Positions 53,924 to 64,000 of a stretch of 64,000 nucleotides of DNA are shown here, in pieces (position 1 is the first letter of the stretch; each line of letters starts with the position of its first letter). The DNA comes from Nevskia sp. (lineage in GTDB: Bacteria; Pseudomonadota; Gammaproteobacteria; Nevskiales; Nevskiaceae). The notes under the pieces were generated by a model, which saw only the letters and a list, made by a program, of their open reading frames with translations, had not been told where the DNA came from and did not search any database. The translations under genes were made by a program, and so were the position numbers. The DNA is taken from contig NZ_JAKFUM010000013.1 of the NCBI RefSeq assembly GCF_021732705.1, positions 1 to 64,000 of the forward strand. Reading direction: 5' to 3'.

Positions 53924-55091
53924 GCGCGAAACGGCCCTGACCGGTGGCCTTGTCCATGAAGCGCTTCATCATGCGCAGATACACACCCTGCTGGAAATGC
54001 AGGACATGATTGCCCGGGAACCAGTGCAGCTGCGAGCCCTGCCAGTGATCGTGCAGCAGCTTGACGAAGCTCGGTGCGGTGAAACGATCGCCGGCGCCGC
54101 CGATCACCAGCAGGCGGCTCGGATCGATCAGCGGCTGCCAGGTCAGCGGGCTGTGCAGCGCCATGCCGTGGCGCATCTCGGTGATGTCGAAACCATCGCG
54201 CCATTTCAGCAGCCGCAGCGCGGTGCCGATCGGCTGCCATTGCAGCGCCATGTCGATCGGCACAACCAGCGGCGAATTGGGAATGGCGAAGCTCAGGCGC
54301 TCGTCGACCGACGCGGTCAGCGCCGTCAGATAGCCGCCGAGGCTCAATCCGGAGATGCCGACGCTCGGCGCGCCGGCATCGAACAGGTGATCGATGAAGA
54401 TGCGGATGTCGTGCACCGCGTGCAGCATCGCCTCGTTCGCGTGCGCCATGCCGCCGGCGAAGTAGCCATAGCCGCTGAACGGGTGCCAGCTTTCGGCACG
54501 CGGCCCGTGGAACGGCAGGGTCACCATCAGGATGTCGTAGCCATGCTTCCACAGCCACGGCAGCGCGAAGCCGAGGCTGTTCACGCGGTAGCTGTCGAGG
54601 GTGTAGCCGTGCAGCCAGATCAGCGTCGGCCGCGCGCGGTCGCCGTGGTGCAGGTGCAGCGCCCGCGCCGTGCGGTTGCGGGTGGACTTGCCATAGGCCG
54701 CCCGCAGCGCCGGATTCAGCGGCTCGAACGGACTTTCGAACGACCATTGCCGGCACGGAATGCCGGACGGCCGATAGTCGAACCAGCCGGGCTTCGATTC
54801 ATCGATCGGCACCAGACCGGCCGGCCGCTGGAAGATCGTGGCGCGGTCGGCCTCGTCCGCATGCCGGTGATACCAGCGCAGCCGCTCCCGCTCGCGGGCC
54901 ACGCCCGCGCGTGCGAGGTAGCCTGGTGTCATCGCCCCGGTCACGAGCGTGCCGAGGCCGGTGCGCAGCAGCCGGTCGAGCCCGGCCGATCCGCGGACCT
55001 TCAGCCGGTTCTCGCGATCGACCGCCGTCGGCTCGACATGGCGGTAATAGTCATGCGGCAGGGATTCCCACCAGCGTGCGTTGGTGCTCAT
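53916..55091 (-). CDS. Alpha/beta hydrolase, co-transcribed with PhaC-like gene
   Basis: 391 residues. Nucleophile elbow GLSLGGYLTALTA (Ser about 243), oxyanion strand LIWLHGYTLDSY, PFHGPRAESWHPFSGYGYFAGG and late His in FPGNHVLHFQQG. The N-terminal 120 residues form an extra cap (WWESLPHDYYRHVEPTAVDRENRLKVRG). Similar long hydrolases are annotated only as alpha/beta hydrolases. It precedes and overlaps the PhaC-like gene by 8 bases, so the two are probably partners. Confidence 0.83.
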   Translation of the reverse strand: MSTNARWWESLPHDYYRHVEPTAVDRENRLKVRGSAGLDRLLRTGLGTLVTGAMTPGYLARAGVARERERLRWYHRHADEADRATIFQRPAGLVPIDESKPGWFDYRPSGIPCRQWSFESPFEPLNPALRAAYGKSTRNRTARALHLHHGDRARPTLIWLHGYTLDSYRVNSLGFALPWLWKHGYDILMVTLPFHGPRAESWHPFSGYGYFAGGMAHANEAMLHAVHDIRIFIDHLFDAGAPSVGISGLSLGGYLTALTASVDERLSFAIPNSPLVVPIDMALQWQPIGTALRLLKWRDGFDITEMRHGMALHSPLTWQPLIDPSRLLVIGGAGDRFTAPSFVKLLHDHWQGSQLHWFPGNHVLHFQQGVYLRMMKRFMDKATGQGRFAHG

Positions 55092-55119
55092 CCCTGCCTC
55101 ATGGTGTCCTGCGGGTTGC

Positions 55120-56259
<1,140 letters not shown>

Positions 56260-56349
56260 CACGGGCTCCGGCCAAGCAGGCCAATCAGGGAAATTCGGCT
56301 GCAACTCCAGCCCGCGCCAGACGCCGCGGCGGGGTAATCGAAGTTACAT

Positions 56350-56363
56350 ACAGTCTGGACTGT
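56350..56363. promoter_or_regulatory. Palindromic operator-like site upstream of the acyl-CoA dehydrogenase
   Basis: ACAGTC-TG-GACTGT is a 6-bp perfect inverted repeat with a 2-base centre, about 90 bases upstream of the acyl-CoA dehydrogenase ATG. On the minus strand TATAAAACAGTCC begins with a -10-like TATAAA that partly overlaps the site. The form resembles TetR-type operators that control fatty-acid degradation genes; no regulator gene is adjacent. Confidence 0.45.
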
Positions 56364-56499
56364 TTTATATGAAGTCACAGCATCCGCAGCCTGTCAACGC
56401 CGCGCCTGCTGCGCTGCGACAAGCCTTTATCCCGTCAAGGAATTTGCCGACCCGCCCCGCTGCCCGGCAATTGGGGTCAGATACAGATTGATCGCCGGA

Positions 56500-57249
56500 T
56501 CAGCCGGCGGGCGTTGCCGCCACCGCCCAGATCTCGCCGTTGCGGTTCTGGACGATCAGCGCCAGCCGCGCGCCGCGTTCATCGCCGCGCAGCGTTTCGC
56601 TCACCGTCATCGGCTGATTGTCCCAGCGGCCGATCGCGCGGATCGAGCGCACGACGTTGGTGTAGACGATGCGCCTGCCGGAGTTCTCGCCGCGCTGGAT
56701 GTCGGTCGCTTCCTCCGGATCGAAGCTGACCAGATAGACCTCGCCACCCGCGTCCTTCTGCGCCGTGGTGCCGACGCTGACCTTGACCGACGCCCCATTG
56801 CGGACGATCGCCGACGCCACCGAGCGCAGTTCGCGCTTGACCGTCTCGATGCCACCTTCCACGCGTCCGCGCTGCGAGCCGACGACCGCGGCCTGCCCGT
56901 CGATCACCAGCTGCGGCGTGTACATCTGAAAGCCGCGCCGCTGCGAATAGACCTGCTGGCGCGCGGTGAACTGCGGGCTGGCGAACGGATCGGCCCAGCC
57001 GAGGTAATCCCAGTAGTCGACATGGAAGCCGAGCGCCAGCACATCGCCGCGCCCACCCAGATCGCGCAACACGGCATCCGCCGCCGGGCACGACGAACAG
57101 CCCTGGGACGTGAACAGTTCGAGCAGGATCGGCCGCGCCGCCGGTGCGGAATCGGCCGCTGTCGCGGCGTTGACCCCGAACAGCGATCCGGCCGCCATCA
57201 GCAGGCTGCCGGTGCGCAGGAACAGACGGCGGGGAAGGTTCGAGGACAT
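56500..57249 (-). CDS. DUF1223 thioredoxin-fold protein with Tat signal
   Basis: 249 residues. The N terminus MSSNLPRRLFLRTGSLLMAAG is a twin-arginine signal. The DUF1223 domain starts ILLELFTSQGCSSCPAADAVLRDLGG, with the CSSC pair in the thioredoxin-like active site, then DYWDYLGWADPFASPQFTARQQVY and MYTPQLVIDGQ. Members are periplasmic, of unknown role. It is 153 bases downstream of tex. Confidence 0.88.
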   Translation of the reverse strand: MSSNLPRRLFLRTGSLLMAAGSLFGVNAATAADSAPAARPILLELFTSQGCSSCPAADAVLRDLGGRGDVLALGFHVDYWDYLGWADPFASPQFTARQQVYSQRRGFQMYTPQLVIDGQAAVVGSQRGRVEGGIETVKRELRSVASAIVRNGASVKVSVGTTAQKDAGGEVYLVSFDPEEATDIQRGENSGRRIVYTNVVRSIRAIGRWDNQPMTVSETLRGDERGARLALIVQNRNGEIWAVAATPAG

Positions 57250-57402
57250 GGCGGCAGCTCCGGACAAGGCATGGCGCAGCACGAACGCTGCGCGATGCGA
57301 CGAAGCTTAGGCGCGCGTCCGCCGCGGGACGATGCTCGAACGTCCGGATTTTGGGCTGCAAGCGTTGCCGCGGCGCGACGGCGCGCCAGCCATGCAGACG
57401 CC

Positions 57403-59727
57403 CTACTTGCCGCCCTTCAGCGCATCGGCCAGCGCCGAGCCCAGCGAACCGAGCGGCGCGGCCGGCTTCATCGGCTTGGTGCTGCGGCGATCCGGCGCCC
57501 GCTCGCTGCCGCGCGCACCGGACACCGGGGCAGCCGAGCCATCATCCTTCTTCATCGACAGCTGGATGCGCTGACGCTTCAGGTCGACATCGACCACCCG
57601 CACCTTGACGATCTGCCCGGCCTTCACGATCTGGTGCGGGTCCTTCACGAAGCGGTCGGACAGCTGCGACACGTGCACCAAGCCATCCTGATGCACACCG
57701 ATGTCGACGAACGCGCCGAACGCCGCCACGTTGGTCACCGTGCCTTCGAGAATCATGCCGGGCTTCAGATCGGCCACTTCGTTGATGCCGTCGGCAAAGG
57801 TCGCGGTCTTGAACTCCGGACGCGGATCGCGGCCCGGCTTTTCCAGCTCGCCCAGGATGTCCTGCACCGTCGGCAAGCCAAAACGATCGTCGACGAACTG
57901 CCGCGGATTGAGCTTCTTCAGCGCGGTACTGTCGCCCATCACCGCACGCAGGTCACGGCCGCAGGCGGCGACGATGCGCCGCGCCACGTCGTACGCCTCC
58001 GGATGCACCGACGAGGCATCCAGCGGCTCGTCGCCGTCGCGAATGCGCAGGAAGCCGGCGCACTGCTCGAACGTCTTCGGGCCGAGCCGGCTGACCTCGA
58101 GCAGCGCCTTGCGCGTGCGGAAGGCGCCATGGCTGTCGCGATGGAAGACGATGCCCTCGGCCAGCGAACGGCTCAGGCCGGAGACCCGCGACAGGAGCGG
58201 CGCGGACGCCGTGTTCAGATCGACCCCGACGGCGTTCACCGCGTCCTCGACCACGGCATCGAGCTGCTTAGCGAGCCGGAACTGATCGACATCGTGCTGG
58301 TACTGGCCCACGCCGATCGACTTCGGATCGATCTTTACGAGTTCCGCCAGCGGGTCCTGCAGACGGCGGGCGATCGACACCGCACCGCGCAGCGACACAT
58401 CCAGATTCGGGAACTCGTTCGCCGCCAGTTCCGACGCCGAGTAGACCGATGCGCCGGCTTCGCTGACGATGACCTTGGTCGGCTTCGGGTCCGCCAGCGC
58501 CGGCAGCAGCTCGGCCACCAGCTTCTCGGTTTCGCGGCTGCCGGTGCCGTTGCCGATCGCGATCAGCTGCACGCCGTGCAGCTTCACCAGCCGCGCGATC
58601 TCGGCCTGCGCACCGCGCACGTCATTGCGCGGCTGGAACGGATAGATCGTCGCGGTATCGAGCAGCTTGCCGGTGGCATCGATCACCGCCACCTTCACGC
58701 CGGTGCGGATGCCGGGGTCCAGACCCATCGTGGTCCTGGCACCGGCGGGTGCGGCCAGCAGCAGGTCCTTCAGATTGCGTGCGAAGACATCGATCGCTTC
58801 GGCCTCGGCGCGGTTGCGCAGCTCGATCATCAGATCGACGGAAATGCTCATCGACAGCTTCACCCGCCAGGTCCAGCGCGCGACCGACATCAGCCAGGCA
58901 TCGGCTTCGCCGCCGTCCGGACGAATGTCCTTCGAGGCCGCGATCATCCGCTCGACCGGCTTGTACGGCGCCAGGTCATCGGCATCGACTTCGATCTCCA
59001 GACTCAGCACGTCCTCGTTGCGGCCGCGCATCATCGCCAGCGCGCGATGGCCGGCGACCTTGGCCCATGGTTCGTGGTGATCGAAGTAGTCGCTGAACTT
59101 GGCACCGGCATCGGCCTTGCCGTCGACCAGCTTCGCGCGCAGCACGCCGTGCTCGCGCACATACGCGCGCAGCGCGCCGAGCAGCGCCGCGTCTTCGGCG
59201 AAGCGCTCCATCAGGATGTCGCGCGCGCCTTCGAGGGCGGCCTTCACATCGGCGACCTCGCCCTGCACATAGGCTTCGGCGGCCTGCGCCGGGATCGTCC
59301 CGCGATCGTTCAGGATCAGGTCCGCCAGTGGCTCCAGGCCGCGCTCGCGGGCGATCTCGGCCCGGGTGCGGCGCTTCGGCTTGTAGGGCAGGTACAGGTC
59401 TTCGACCTCGCTCTTGGTCGTCGCCGCCAGCAGCTTCGCTTCGAGTTCGTCACTGAGCTTGCCCTGCCCGCGGATCGATTCGATCACCGCCGCGCGCCGG
59501 TCTTCGAGTTCGCGCAGGTAGCCCAGGCGCTCGTCGAGCTTGCGCAGCTGCGTGTCATCGAGCCCGCCGGTCACTTCCTTGCGATACCGGGCGATGAACG
59601 GCACGGTCGCGCCTTCATCGAGCAGATCCACCGCCGCGGCCACTTGTCGGGGCTGGGCGTCGATCTCGCTGGCGATCAGCTTCAGGATGTCGAGGCGAAT
59701 GCGTTCGGCGGTGGCGGCAGCGGTCAT
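57403..59727 (-). CDS. tex: Transcription accessory protein Tex
   Basis: 774 residues. Tex N-domain ([46 protein letters not shown]-type start), the YqgF/RNase H-like domain ([31 protein letters not shown]), helix-hairpin-helix ([25 protein letters not shown]) and a C-terminal S1 RNA-binding domain ([33 protein letters not shown]). Tex affects transcription and stress survival in many bacteria. Start ATG 59727. Confidence 0.95.
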   Translation of the reverse strand: MTAAATAERIRLDILKLIASEIDAQPRQVAAAVDLLDEGATVPFIARYRKEVTGGLDDTQLRKLDERLGYLRELEDRRAAVIESIRGQGKLSDELEAKLLAATTKSEVEDLYLPYKPKRRTRAEIARERGLEPLADLILNDRGTIPAQAAEAYVQGEVADVKAALEGARDILMERFAEDAALLGALRAYVREHGVLRAKLVDGKADAGAKFSDYFDHHEPWAKVAGHRALAMMRGRNEDVLSLEIEVDADDLAPYKPVERMIAASKDIRPDGGEADAWLMSVARWTWRVKLSMSISVDLMIELRNRAEAEAIDVFARNLKDLLLAAPAGARTTMGLDPGIRTGVKVAVIDATGKLLDTATIYPFQPRNDVRGAQAEIARLVKLHGVQLIAIGNGTGSRETEKLVAELLPALADPKPTKVIVSEAGASVYSASELAANEFPNLDVSLRGAVSIARRLQDPLAELVKIDPKSIGVGQYQHDVDQFRLAKQLDAVVEDAVNAVGVDLNTASAPLLSRVSGLSRSLAEGIVFHRDSHGAFRTRKALLEVSRLGPKTFEQCAGFLRIRDGDEPLDASSVHPEAYDVARRIVAACGRDLRAVMGDSTALKKLNPRQFVDDRFGLPTVQDILGELEKPGRDPRPEFKTATFADGINEVADLKPGMILEGTVTNVAAFGAFVDIGVHQDGLVHVSQLSDRFVKDPHQIVKAGQIVKVRVVDVDLKRQRIQLSMKKDDGSAAPVSGARGSERAPDRRSTKPMKPAAPLGSLGSALADALKGGK

Positions 59728-59945
59728 GCGGGTATTCGGACGGATCAAACGGGCGGCGACGATACCGTTTCGGCGTCCGGAAGACCAAGACCGGCGGCCG
59801 GATTCGATGATCGACGTCAGCGCCACGCTGCGCCGCGACGGGCCGCGGCGCTATGCTCGAAATCCGCCCTTCCCGCCCCATTCACGGCCCCTTCCCGCAT
59901 GATCGTCCAGACCGCCCACGGCCGCGTGCGCCGCCCTCGCACGCC

Positions 59946-60476
59946 ATGATCCGCCCGGTGCTGAAAATGGGCGATGCCCGGCTGCTGCAGGTGGCGGCGC
60001 CGGTCACGCAGTTCGACACGCCGGAGCTTCAGGCCCTGCTGCAGGACCTGTTCGACACCATGGCCGCGCTGAACGGCGCTGGCCTCGCCGCCCCGCAGAT
60101 CGGCGTGTCGCTGCGCGTGGTGATCTTCGGCGTCGGCCACAACCCGCGCTATCCGGACGCCGAACAGGTGCCGATGACCGTGCTGTGCAACCCGGTGCTG
60201 ACCCCGCTCGACGACACGATGGAGGACGGCTGGGAAGGCTGCCTCAGCGTGCCCGGCCTGCGCGGTCTGGTGCCGCGCCATGCGCGGCTGCGCTATCAGG
60301 GCTTCACCGAACGCGGCGAGCCGATCGACCGCAAGGTCAGCGGCTTCCACGCCCGCGTGGTCCAGCACGAATGCGACCATCTCGACGGCATCCTGTACCC
60401 GCAGCGCATCCGCGACCTGCGCCACTTCGGCTATACCGACGTGCTGTTCCCCGGCGCGCCGATCGACGACGACTGA
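59946..60476 (+). CDS. def: Peptide deformylase
   Basis: 176 residues. It removes the N-formyl group from nascent proteins with Fe/Zn. All three motifs are intact: GLAAPQIG (46-53), EGCLS (97-101) and HECDH (141-145). Fits the type I deformylase length. No fmt gene is adjacent. ATG 59946 is the family start ([10 protein letters not shown]). Confidence 0.94.
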   Translation: MIRPVLKMGDARLLQVAAPVTQFDTPELQALLQDLFDTMAALNGAGLAAPQIGVSLRVVIFGVGHNPRYPDAEQVPMTVLCNPVLTPLDDTMEDGWEGCLSVPGLRGLVPRHARLRYQGFTERGEPIDRKVSGFHARVVQHECDHLDGILYPQRIRDLRHFGYTDVLFPGAPIDDD

Positions 60477-60536
60477 GCGCACGCGAGCCACCGCGTCCGC
60501 CATCGCCTTCCCCCCCACGTCCATCCATCCGAAACC

Positions 60537-61796
60537 ATGAGCTACATCAGCCACCTGCGCGGCACGAAATCCGGCCTCCACTATTCCGCCGACGTGCCGA
60601 TGAACCTCGACCCGGCCGATGGCAAGCCGGTCGAGATGGTGCTGGACCTCGATCGCCTCAAGCGCGAGCTGCCGGACCTCGCCTGGTATCACCCGCAGCG
60701 TCGGGACCTCTGGCGCTTCGGCGCGCTGATGCCGCTGGACATCGCCCATCCGGCGGATGCCGCGCACATCGTCGCGCTGGGCGAAGGCTGCACGCCGCTG
60801 CGCGAGTACGCCGAGCACCCGCTGGCGGTGCGCCACCGCTTCCGTCTGCAGGTCAAGGACGAAGGCAAGGCCGAGCCCGGCTACGGCGCCAACCCGACGC
60901 AGAGCTTCAAGGATCGCGGCATGGCCGTCACCGCCGCGATGGCGCGCCGCCATGGTCTGAAGAAGCTGGTGGTGCCGACCCAGGGCAATGCCGGCGATTC
61001 GCTGATGGAATACGCAATGGCCGGCGGCCTGCAAGTCGCCGTGATCATGCCGGAAGACACGCCGATGCCGATCCTCGGCCGTGTCGCCGCGTACGCGCGG
61101 CTCAAGCCCGATCAGGTCTCGCTCGATCTGGTGCAGGGCAGCATCCGCGAAGCCGGCGCCCTGATGCGCGAGAAGTATCTGCCGCATGGCTGGTTCAACT
61201 GCGCCACGTTCCAGGAACCGGGCTGGCGCATCGAAGGCAAGAAGACGCTCGGCCTCGAACTGGCCGAACCGATCGATGGCAACCGTCACTGGCAACTGCC
61301 CGATGTCGTCGTCTACCCCACCGGCGGCGGTACCGGCGTGCTCGGCATGTGGAAAGCCTGGAATGAACTCGAAGCGCTCGGCCTGATCGATGCCCGACGT
61401 CCGCGGATGATCTGCGTGCAATCCAGCATCACCCCGCCGATCGTCAATGCCTGGCGTGAAGGTGCGGCCGACACCACGCCGGTCGCCGGCGGTGAAACGC
61501 TGTGCACCGGCCTCAACGTGCCGGGCGGCGTCGGTCACTTCAAGGTGCTAGACATCATCCGCGCCAGCCATGGCGAAGCCATCGCCATCGACGAAGCCGT
61601 CACCGCCACCACGATCCAGTCCCTGTGGCGCGACCGCCCGCATTGGTGGCTCTCGCCCGAAGCCGCCGCCTGCTTCGCCGCCCTCGAAAACCTCGCCGAC
61701 CGCGGCGGTGTGAAACCGGGCGAGCGCGTGGTCGTCGTCAATACCGGCTCGATGGAGAAGTATCTGAACGGGGCGACGCGGGGCTTGCTGGGGTAG
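60537..61796 (+). CDS. thrC: Threonine synthase-like PLP enzyme
   Basis: 419 residues. PLP fold type II with the lysine in NPTQSFKDRGM (Lys 125), phosphate loop QGNAGDSLMEYA and VVYPTGGGTGVLGMW. It converts O-phosphohomoserine to threonine if a true threonine synthase. Length and layout fit the shorter bacterial class, but related fold type II enzymes are possible. It follows def by 60 bases on the same strand. Confidence 0.85.
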   Translation: MSYISHLRGTKSGLHYSADVPMNLDPADGKPVEMVLDLDRLKRELPDLAWYHPQRRDLWRFGALMPLDIAHPADAAHIVALGEGCTPLREYAEHPLAVRHRFRLQVKDEGKAEPGYGANPTQSFKDRGMAVTAAMARRHGLKKLVVPTQGNAGDSLMEYAMAGGLQVAVIMPEDTPMPILGRVAAYARLKPDQVSLDLVQGSIREAGALMREKYLPHGWFNCATFQEPGWRIEGKKTLGLELAEPIDGNRHWQLPDVVVYPTGGGTGVLGMWKAWNELEALGLIDARRPRMICVQSSITPPIVNAWREGAADTTPVAGGETLCTGLNVPGGVGHFKVLDIIRASHGEAIAIDEAVTATTIQSLWRDRPHWWLSPEAAACFAALENLADRGGVKPGERVVVVNTGSMEKYLNGATRGLLG

Positions 61797-61997
61797 CGGC
61801 GGACAATCCATCGAACAGGCCGACCGTTCCGCGGCGTTTGTCTGCACTCTGACCGGATCAGTCAGGGCGAAGTCGCGCGGGCTGCTGTGCCTGAGTCATC
61901 GATCTTCCACCCGCTATCGCCTATCGCGGAACACGCTGTGTGGAGGCAACCGCGCTCAGTGTCTCGGCTCCAAAGCCGCGAGCGAGTTCATCCGAGG

Positions 61998-62477
61998 TCA
62001 GCGAATGGTGATCGTCATCTTCGGTCGCCAGACCGCCAACAGGATGTTCGCGACGCAGATGCCGATCAGCAGCATCAGGGTGTTGCGCTCCGACTGCAGC
62101 AGGGTCGCGATCTGTGACGGATCGGCAGCGGCCGCAGCCAGTTCCGACTGCCGGCGGCTGCCGCCGACGGTGAGGAGCGTGGCTTCGAAAAGCGAGAGTC
62201 CGAGCAAGGCCTTGACCCAGGCCCAGCCGGCATCGTGGAAACCACGATTCGCGCCGATCGACAGCAGGCCGGTGAAGAGGACGCCCGCGAGCGATGGGAA
62301 GAGCACATAGCGCGCGATGGCGTCGAAGGTCTGGCGCGCCGCGACGAAGTGTTCGGGGGATGCACCCGGCGACGCGAGATTGATGACGAGGCACGCCGCC
62401 AGACCGCCCCCGAGACCGATCGCCGCAAGCTCATGCAGCGCCTTCAAGCTTCGCCGCCAGAATCGGGCCGTATCCAC
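61998..62477 (-). CDS. Small integral membrane protein, function unknown
   Basis: About 159 residues with four hydrophobic helices (LAAIGLGGGLAACLVINLA; YVLFPSLAGVLFTGLLSIG; WAWVKALLGLSLFEATLLTV; LMLLIGICVANILLAVW). DUF2269-like topology, function unknown. The GTG at 62475-62477 (VDTARFWRRSLKALHELAAIG) follows AGGGGGAG closely and is chosen; an ATG at 62651 would add 58 residues that look non-protein-like. Confidence 0.65.
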   Translation of the reverse strand: MDTARFWRRSLKALHELAAIGLGGGLAACLVINLASPGASPEHFVAARQTFDAIARYVLFPSLAGVLFTGLLSIGANRGFHDAGWAWVKALLGLSLFEATLLTVGGSRRQSELAAAAADPSQIATLLQSERNTLMLLIGICVANILLAVWRPKMTITIR

Positions 62478-62926
62478 AAACTCCCCCTGCCGAAAGTCAT
62501 TGCCGCTCGCGCAGTATCGCGTGAGTCCGTCGGGAAAAGGAGGGTGCATCACGCGAACTTGTGCGTTGCCGGCATCGAGTGCGCAGCAATCATTCACGTC
62601 GAACGGCATGTCAATAGCGGCAACGACGGCCTCCGAAAAACGCCAAGCCACGATCGTTGCCGATCAACCCGTTCCGGCGATCTCGTGACGGCGTCGCGCG
62701 ATGATCCGAGCGCACAGTGTCACCGGAGCAGGCCCGAACAATCATTGCTCGTACAACCGTGATCTCGTTCACAAATGCATGACGTCACAGGGATTTTCTT
62801 GACCATCGCCGGAGCGGTCGCCGTGATCAGGCCTTACCATCGTCGCTCGATTCGGGGCCGGGTTGTGGGGGGAGTTCCCGTCATTGACCGAATCGACAAT
62901 CACAACGAACCACAGGGAAAACAATC
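62478..62926. other. Intergenic region between divergent genes
   Basis: About 449 bases between a minus-strand membrane protein and a plus-strand lipoprotein. It contains an 8-base palindrome TGACGTCA (62780-62787) and a TTGACC about 30 bases later that could be a -35, but no good -10 follows. If the membrane protein starts at 62651, the first 170 bases are coding. Confidence 0.4.
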
Positions 62927-63298
62927 ATGAAATCGATCATCCTGCGTGCGCCGCTGATGGCGGTTGCGCTGCTGGGCGCTACCGGCTGCGCGACGCTCAT
63001 CAACGAGAGCAAGCAGACCATCAACGTGTCGGCATCGAATGGCAAGCCTGTTGAAGGAACCATCAACGGCATTCCGTTCACCGGTCCGGCGCAGGTGGAG
63101 GTGCAACGTGAGAAAGCGCCGCTCGACGTAAAGTCGACCACGGAAGGCTGCGCCCCGGTCACCACCGTCAAAAATGACATCAGCAGCGTGTTCTGGTTGA
63201 ACATCGTGTCCGGTGGCGCGTTTGGCTCGACCACGGACTACTCCTCCGGCGACATGTGGGAGTACGACCAGAACGTGGTCATCAGCTGCGCCCAGTAA
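62927..63298 (+). CDS. Small putative lipoprotein
   Basis: 123 residues. Signal peptide MKSIILRAPLMAVALLGATGC ends in lipobox GATGC. The mature part has SKQTINVSASNGKPVEG and VFWLNIVSGGAFGSTTDYSSGDMWEYDQ, resembling small lipoproteins with an FxxN-x-GG-x-GS-x-TD segment. Function unknown. A GGGAA stretch precedes ATG 62927. Confidence 0.75.
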   Translation: MKSIILRAPLMAVALLGATGCATLINESKQTINVSASNGKPVEGTINGIPFTGPAQVEVQREKAPLDVKSTTEGCAPVTTVKNDISSVFWLNIVSGGAFGSTTDYSSGDMWEYDQNVVISCAQ

Positions 63299-63302
63299 GC
63301 AC

Positions 63303-64000
63303 GTGTTTTCAGGTTCATGCCGGCGCACCTGCGCCGGCATTTTTTTGCTTGCCGGCGGCGCGTGGGCAGCGCCCCCGTCGGCAGTGGCAGCGGCGCTCCC
63401 GGATTCGGCGATTCAGGCCGAGCCGACGATCACCGAACTGGCCGCCGAGCGCGAGTGGCGGGCCTTGCTGCATGCGCCGGATGCCAAGCCGCGGATTCGT
63501 GACCCGGGCTTTCTGCTGTCCTCGCCGAATTTCAGCCCCGAAGCGGAACTGACCGCGACGCTGCAGGCGTTCTCGACTGCCGCGGGCGAGACCGACTCAG
63601 CGACCCGTCTGCGTGACATCTGCCGTTTTCCGGCGCGTTACGAGTGGCTGGCGCAGAGAACGAGCGCGGTTCGATCCGACGTCGACCCGGTGAAGGACTG
63701 CCCGGGCATCGGCGAGTTCTTCGCCCGAGCCCCGGCCGACGAGATTTCCCTGGTCTACGCCAGCGAGAACCTCGTCAGCGCGTCCAGCATGATGGGCCAC
63801 GTGATGCTGGAACTCGGCGGCGCCACGGCGAATGGCGATCGAGCCGAACATGCGATCTCGTTCTTCACCACGGTGAATGCGCGCAACGTGCTGTGGTCGG
63901 CTGCGGCGAGCCTGACCACCGGCACGCGGGGCTTCTACACCCTGTCACCGTATCGGGAACGCGAGAACGACTATCTGCAGCGCGAGCAGCGCAGCGTCTG
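63303..64000 (+). CDS. DUF4105 (Lnb N-terminal-like) protein, partial at the window end
   Basis: The frame from the GTG at 63303 stays open to the window edge (232 codons). It encodes a signal-peptide-like start (MFSGSCRRTCAGIFLLAGGAWA) and then a domain with EISLVYASENLVSASSMMGHVMLELGG and HAISFFTTVNARNVLWSAA, which fit DUF4105. These are probable periplasmic or outer-membrane proteins of unknown activity. The 4-base gap after the lipoprotein gene suggests coupling. A TTG at 63345 is the alternative start, since a terminator-like hairpin covers codons 5-14. Confidence 0.7.
   Translation, partial: MFSGSCRRTCAGIFLLAGGAWAAPPSAVAAALPDSAIQAEPTITELAAEREWRALLHAPDAKPRIRDPGFLLSSPNFSPEAELTATLQAFSTAAGETDSATRLRDICRFPARYEWLAQRTSAVRSDVDPVKDCPGIGEFFARAPADEISLVYASENLVSASSMMGHVMLELGGATANGDRAEHAISFFTTVNARNVLWSAAASLTTGTRGFYTLSPYRERENDYLQREQRSV
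63317..63346 (+). terminator. Terminator-like hairpin overlapping the DUF4105 gene start
   Basis: A perfect 10-bp stem ATGCCGGCGC / GCGCCGGCAT with loop ACCT is followed by six T residues, the form of a strong intrinsic terminator. It begins 18 bases after the lipoprotein stop, but it lies inside the reading frame of the next gene if that gene starts at 63303. It could be a true terminator with the next gene starting later, or an attenuator. Confidence 0.7.

Noticed and set aside
56471-56489. Remnant of an insertion element (TTGGGGTCAGATACAGATT)
   Set aside because: The motif resembles sequences I recall beside some transposases, but there is no inverted repeat, target duplication or transposase fragment.
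56488-59949. 1153-codon plus-strand frame
   Set aside because: It is antisense to DUF1223 and tex; long antisense frames are common where the real genes are GC-rich.

Overview
The window is GC-rich, densely coding bacterial chromosome. It opens in the order tRNA-Tyr, tRNA-Gly, tRNA-Thr, EF-Tu (all minus strand), the arrangement typical of gammaproteobacterial tufB loci. With a CioAB-type oxidase, a glcDEF set, a Tat-exported DUF1329 protein, OpgD and several Xanthomonadales/Nevskiales-like families, it suggests an aerobic or microaerobic, free-living gammaproteobacterium, perhaps near Nevskiales/Xanthomonadales. The lineage is inference; no rRNA is present.

Layout. 1-3.8 kb: tuf (partial), three tRNAs, HrpB helicase and a NadR-like ATPase. 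4-9.3 kb: MOSC protein, Tat-exported OpgD, a DUF421 membrane protein, a flavoprotein, QueA and tRNA-Leu. 9.7-20.2 kb: YjbQ, a LysR regulator divergent from a DUF1348 protein, a PQQ-type sugar dehydrogenase lipoprotein, Nudix, an Arg/Gln-rich exported repeat protein, a LysE exporter, CysS, an alpha/beta hydrolase, a two-cupin protein, a lipoprotein and a large exported protein with a perfect FNR/Anr-type box upstream. 20.4-24.2 kb: glycolate oxidase glcD-glcE-glcF. 24.3-32.9 kb: a small exported protein, Tag, DUF1329, then a tight minus-strand cluster (molybdopterin oxidoreductase, CYTH protein, lipoprotein peptidase, RsmE, PyrC). 33-43 kb: an exported subtilase with an altered triad, a HAD phosphatase, an MBL hydrolase, a two-gene ABC exporter, an exported alpha/beta hydrolase and a LuxR-type regulator. 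Two hairpin-rich repeat regions lie here. 43-50.3 kb: a three-gene ABC-2 exporter, a UDG-superfamily protein, and the CIO-type bd oxidase with its 42-residue accessory subunit. 50.5-64 kb: SRPBCC protein, DusC, a PhaC-like and a second alpha/beta hydrolase, acyl-CoA dehydrogenase, DUF1223, Tex, peptide deformylase, threonine synthase, a membrane protein, a lipoprotein and a partial DUF4105 protein.

Most genes are housekeeping or metabolic (translation and tRNA modification, pyrimidine and threonine synthesis, glycolate oxidation, base-excision repair, respiration). Many neighbours overlap by 4 or 8 bases, which points to translational coupling. I saw no insertion sequence, prophage, CRISPR array, plasmid function or recognisable defence system. 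The least explained structures are the 75-bp tandem repeat array (about 41.4-41.75 kb), the paired hairpins at 37.6 kb that share a TTGAAATC edge with it, the Glu-for-His subtilase, and a terminator-like hairpin inside the start of the last gene.
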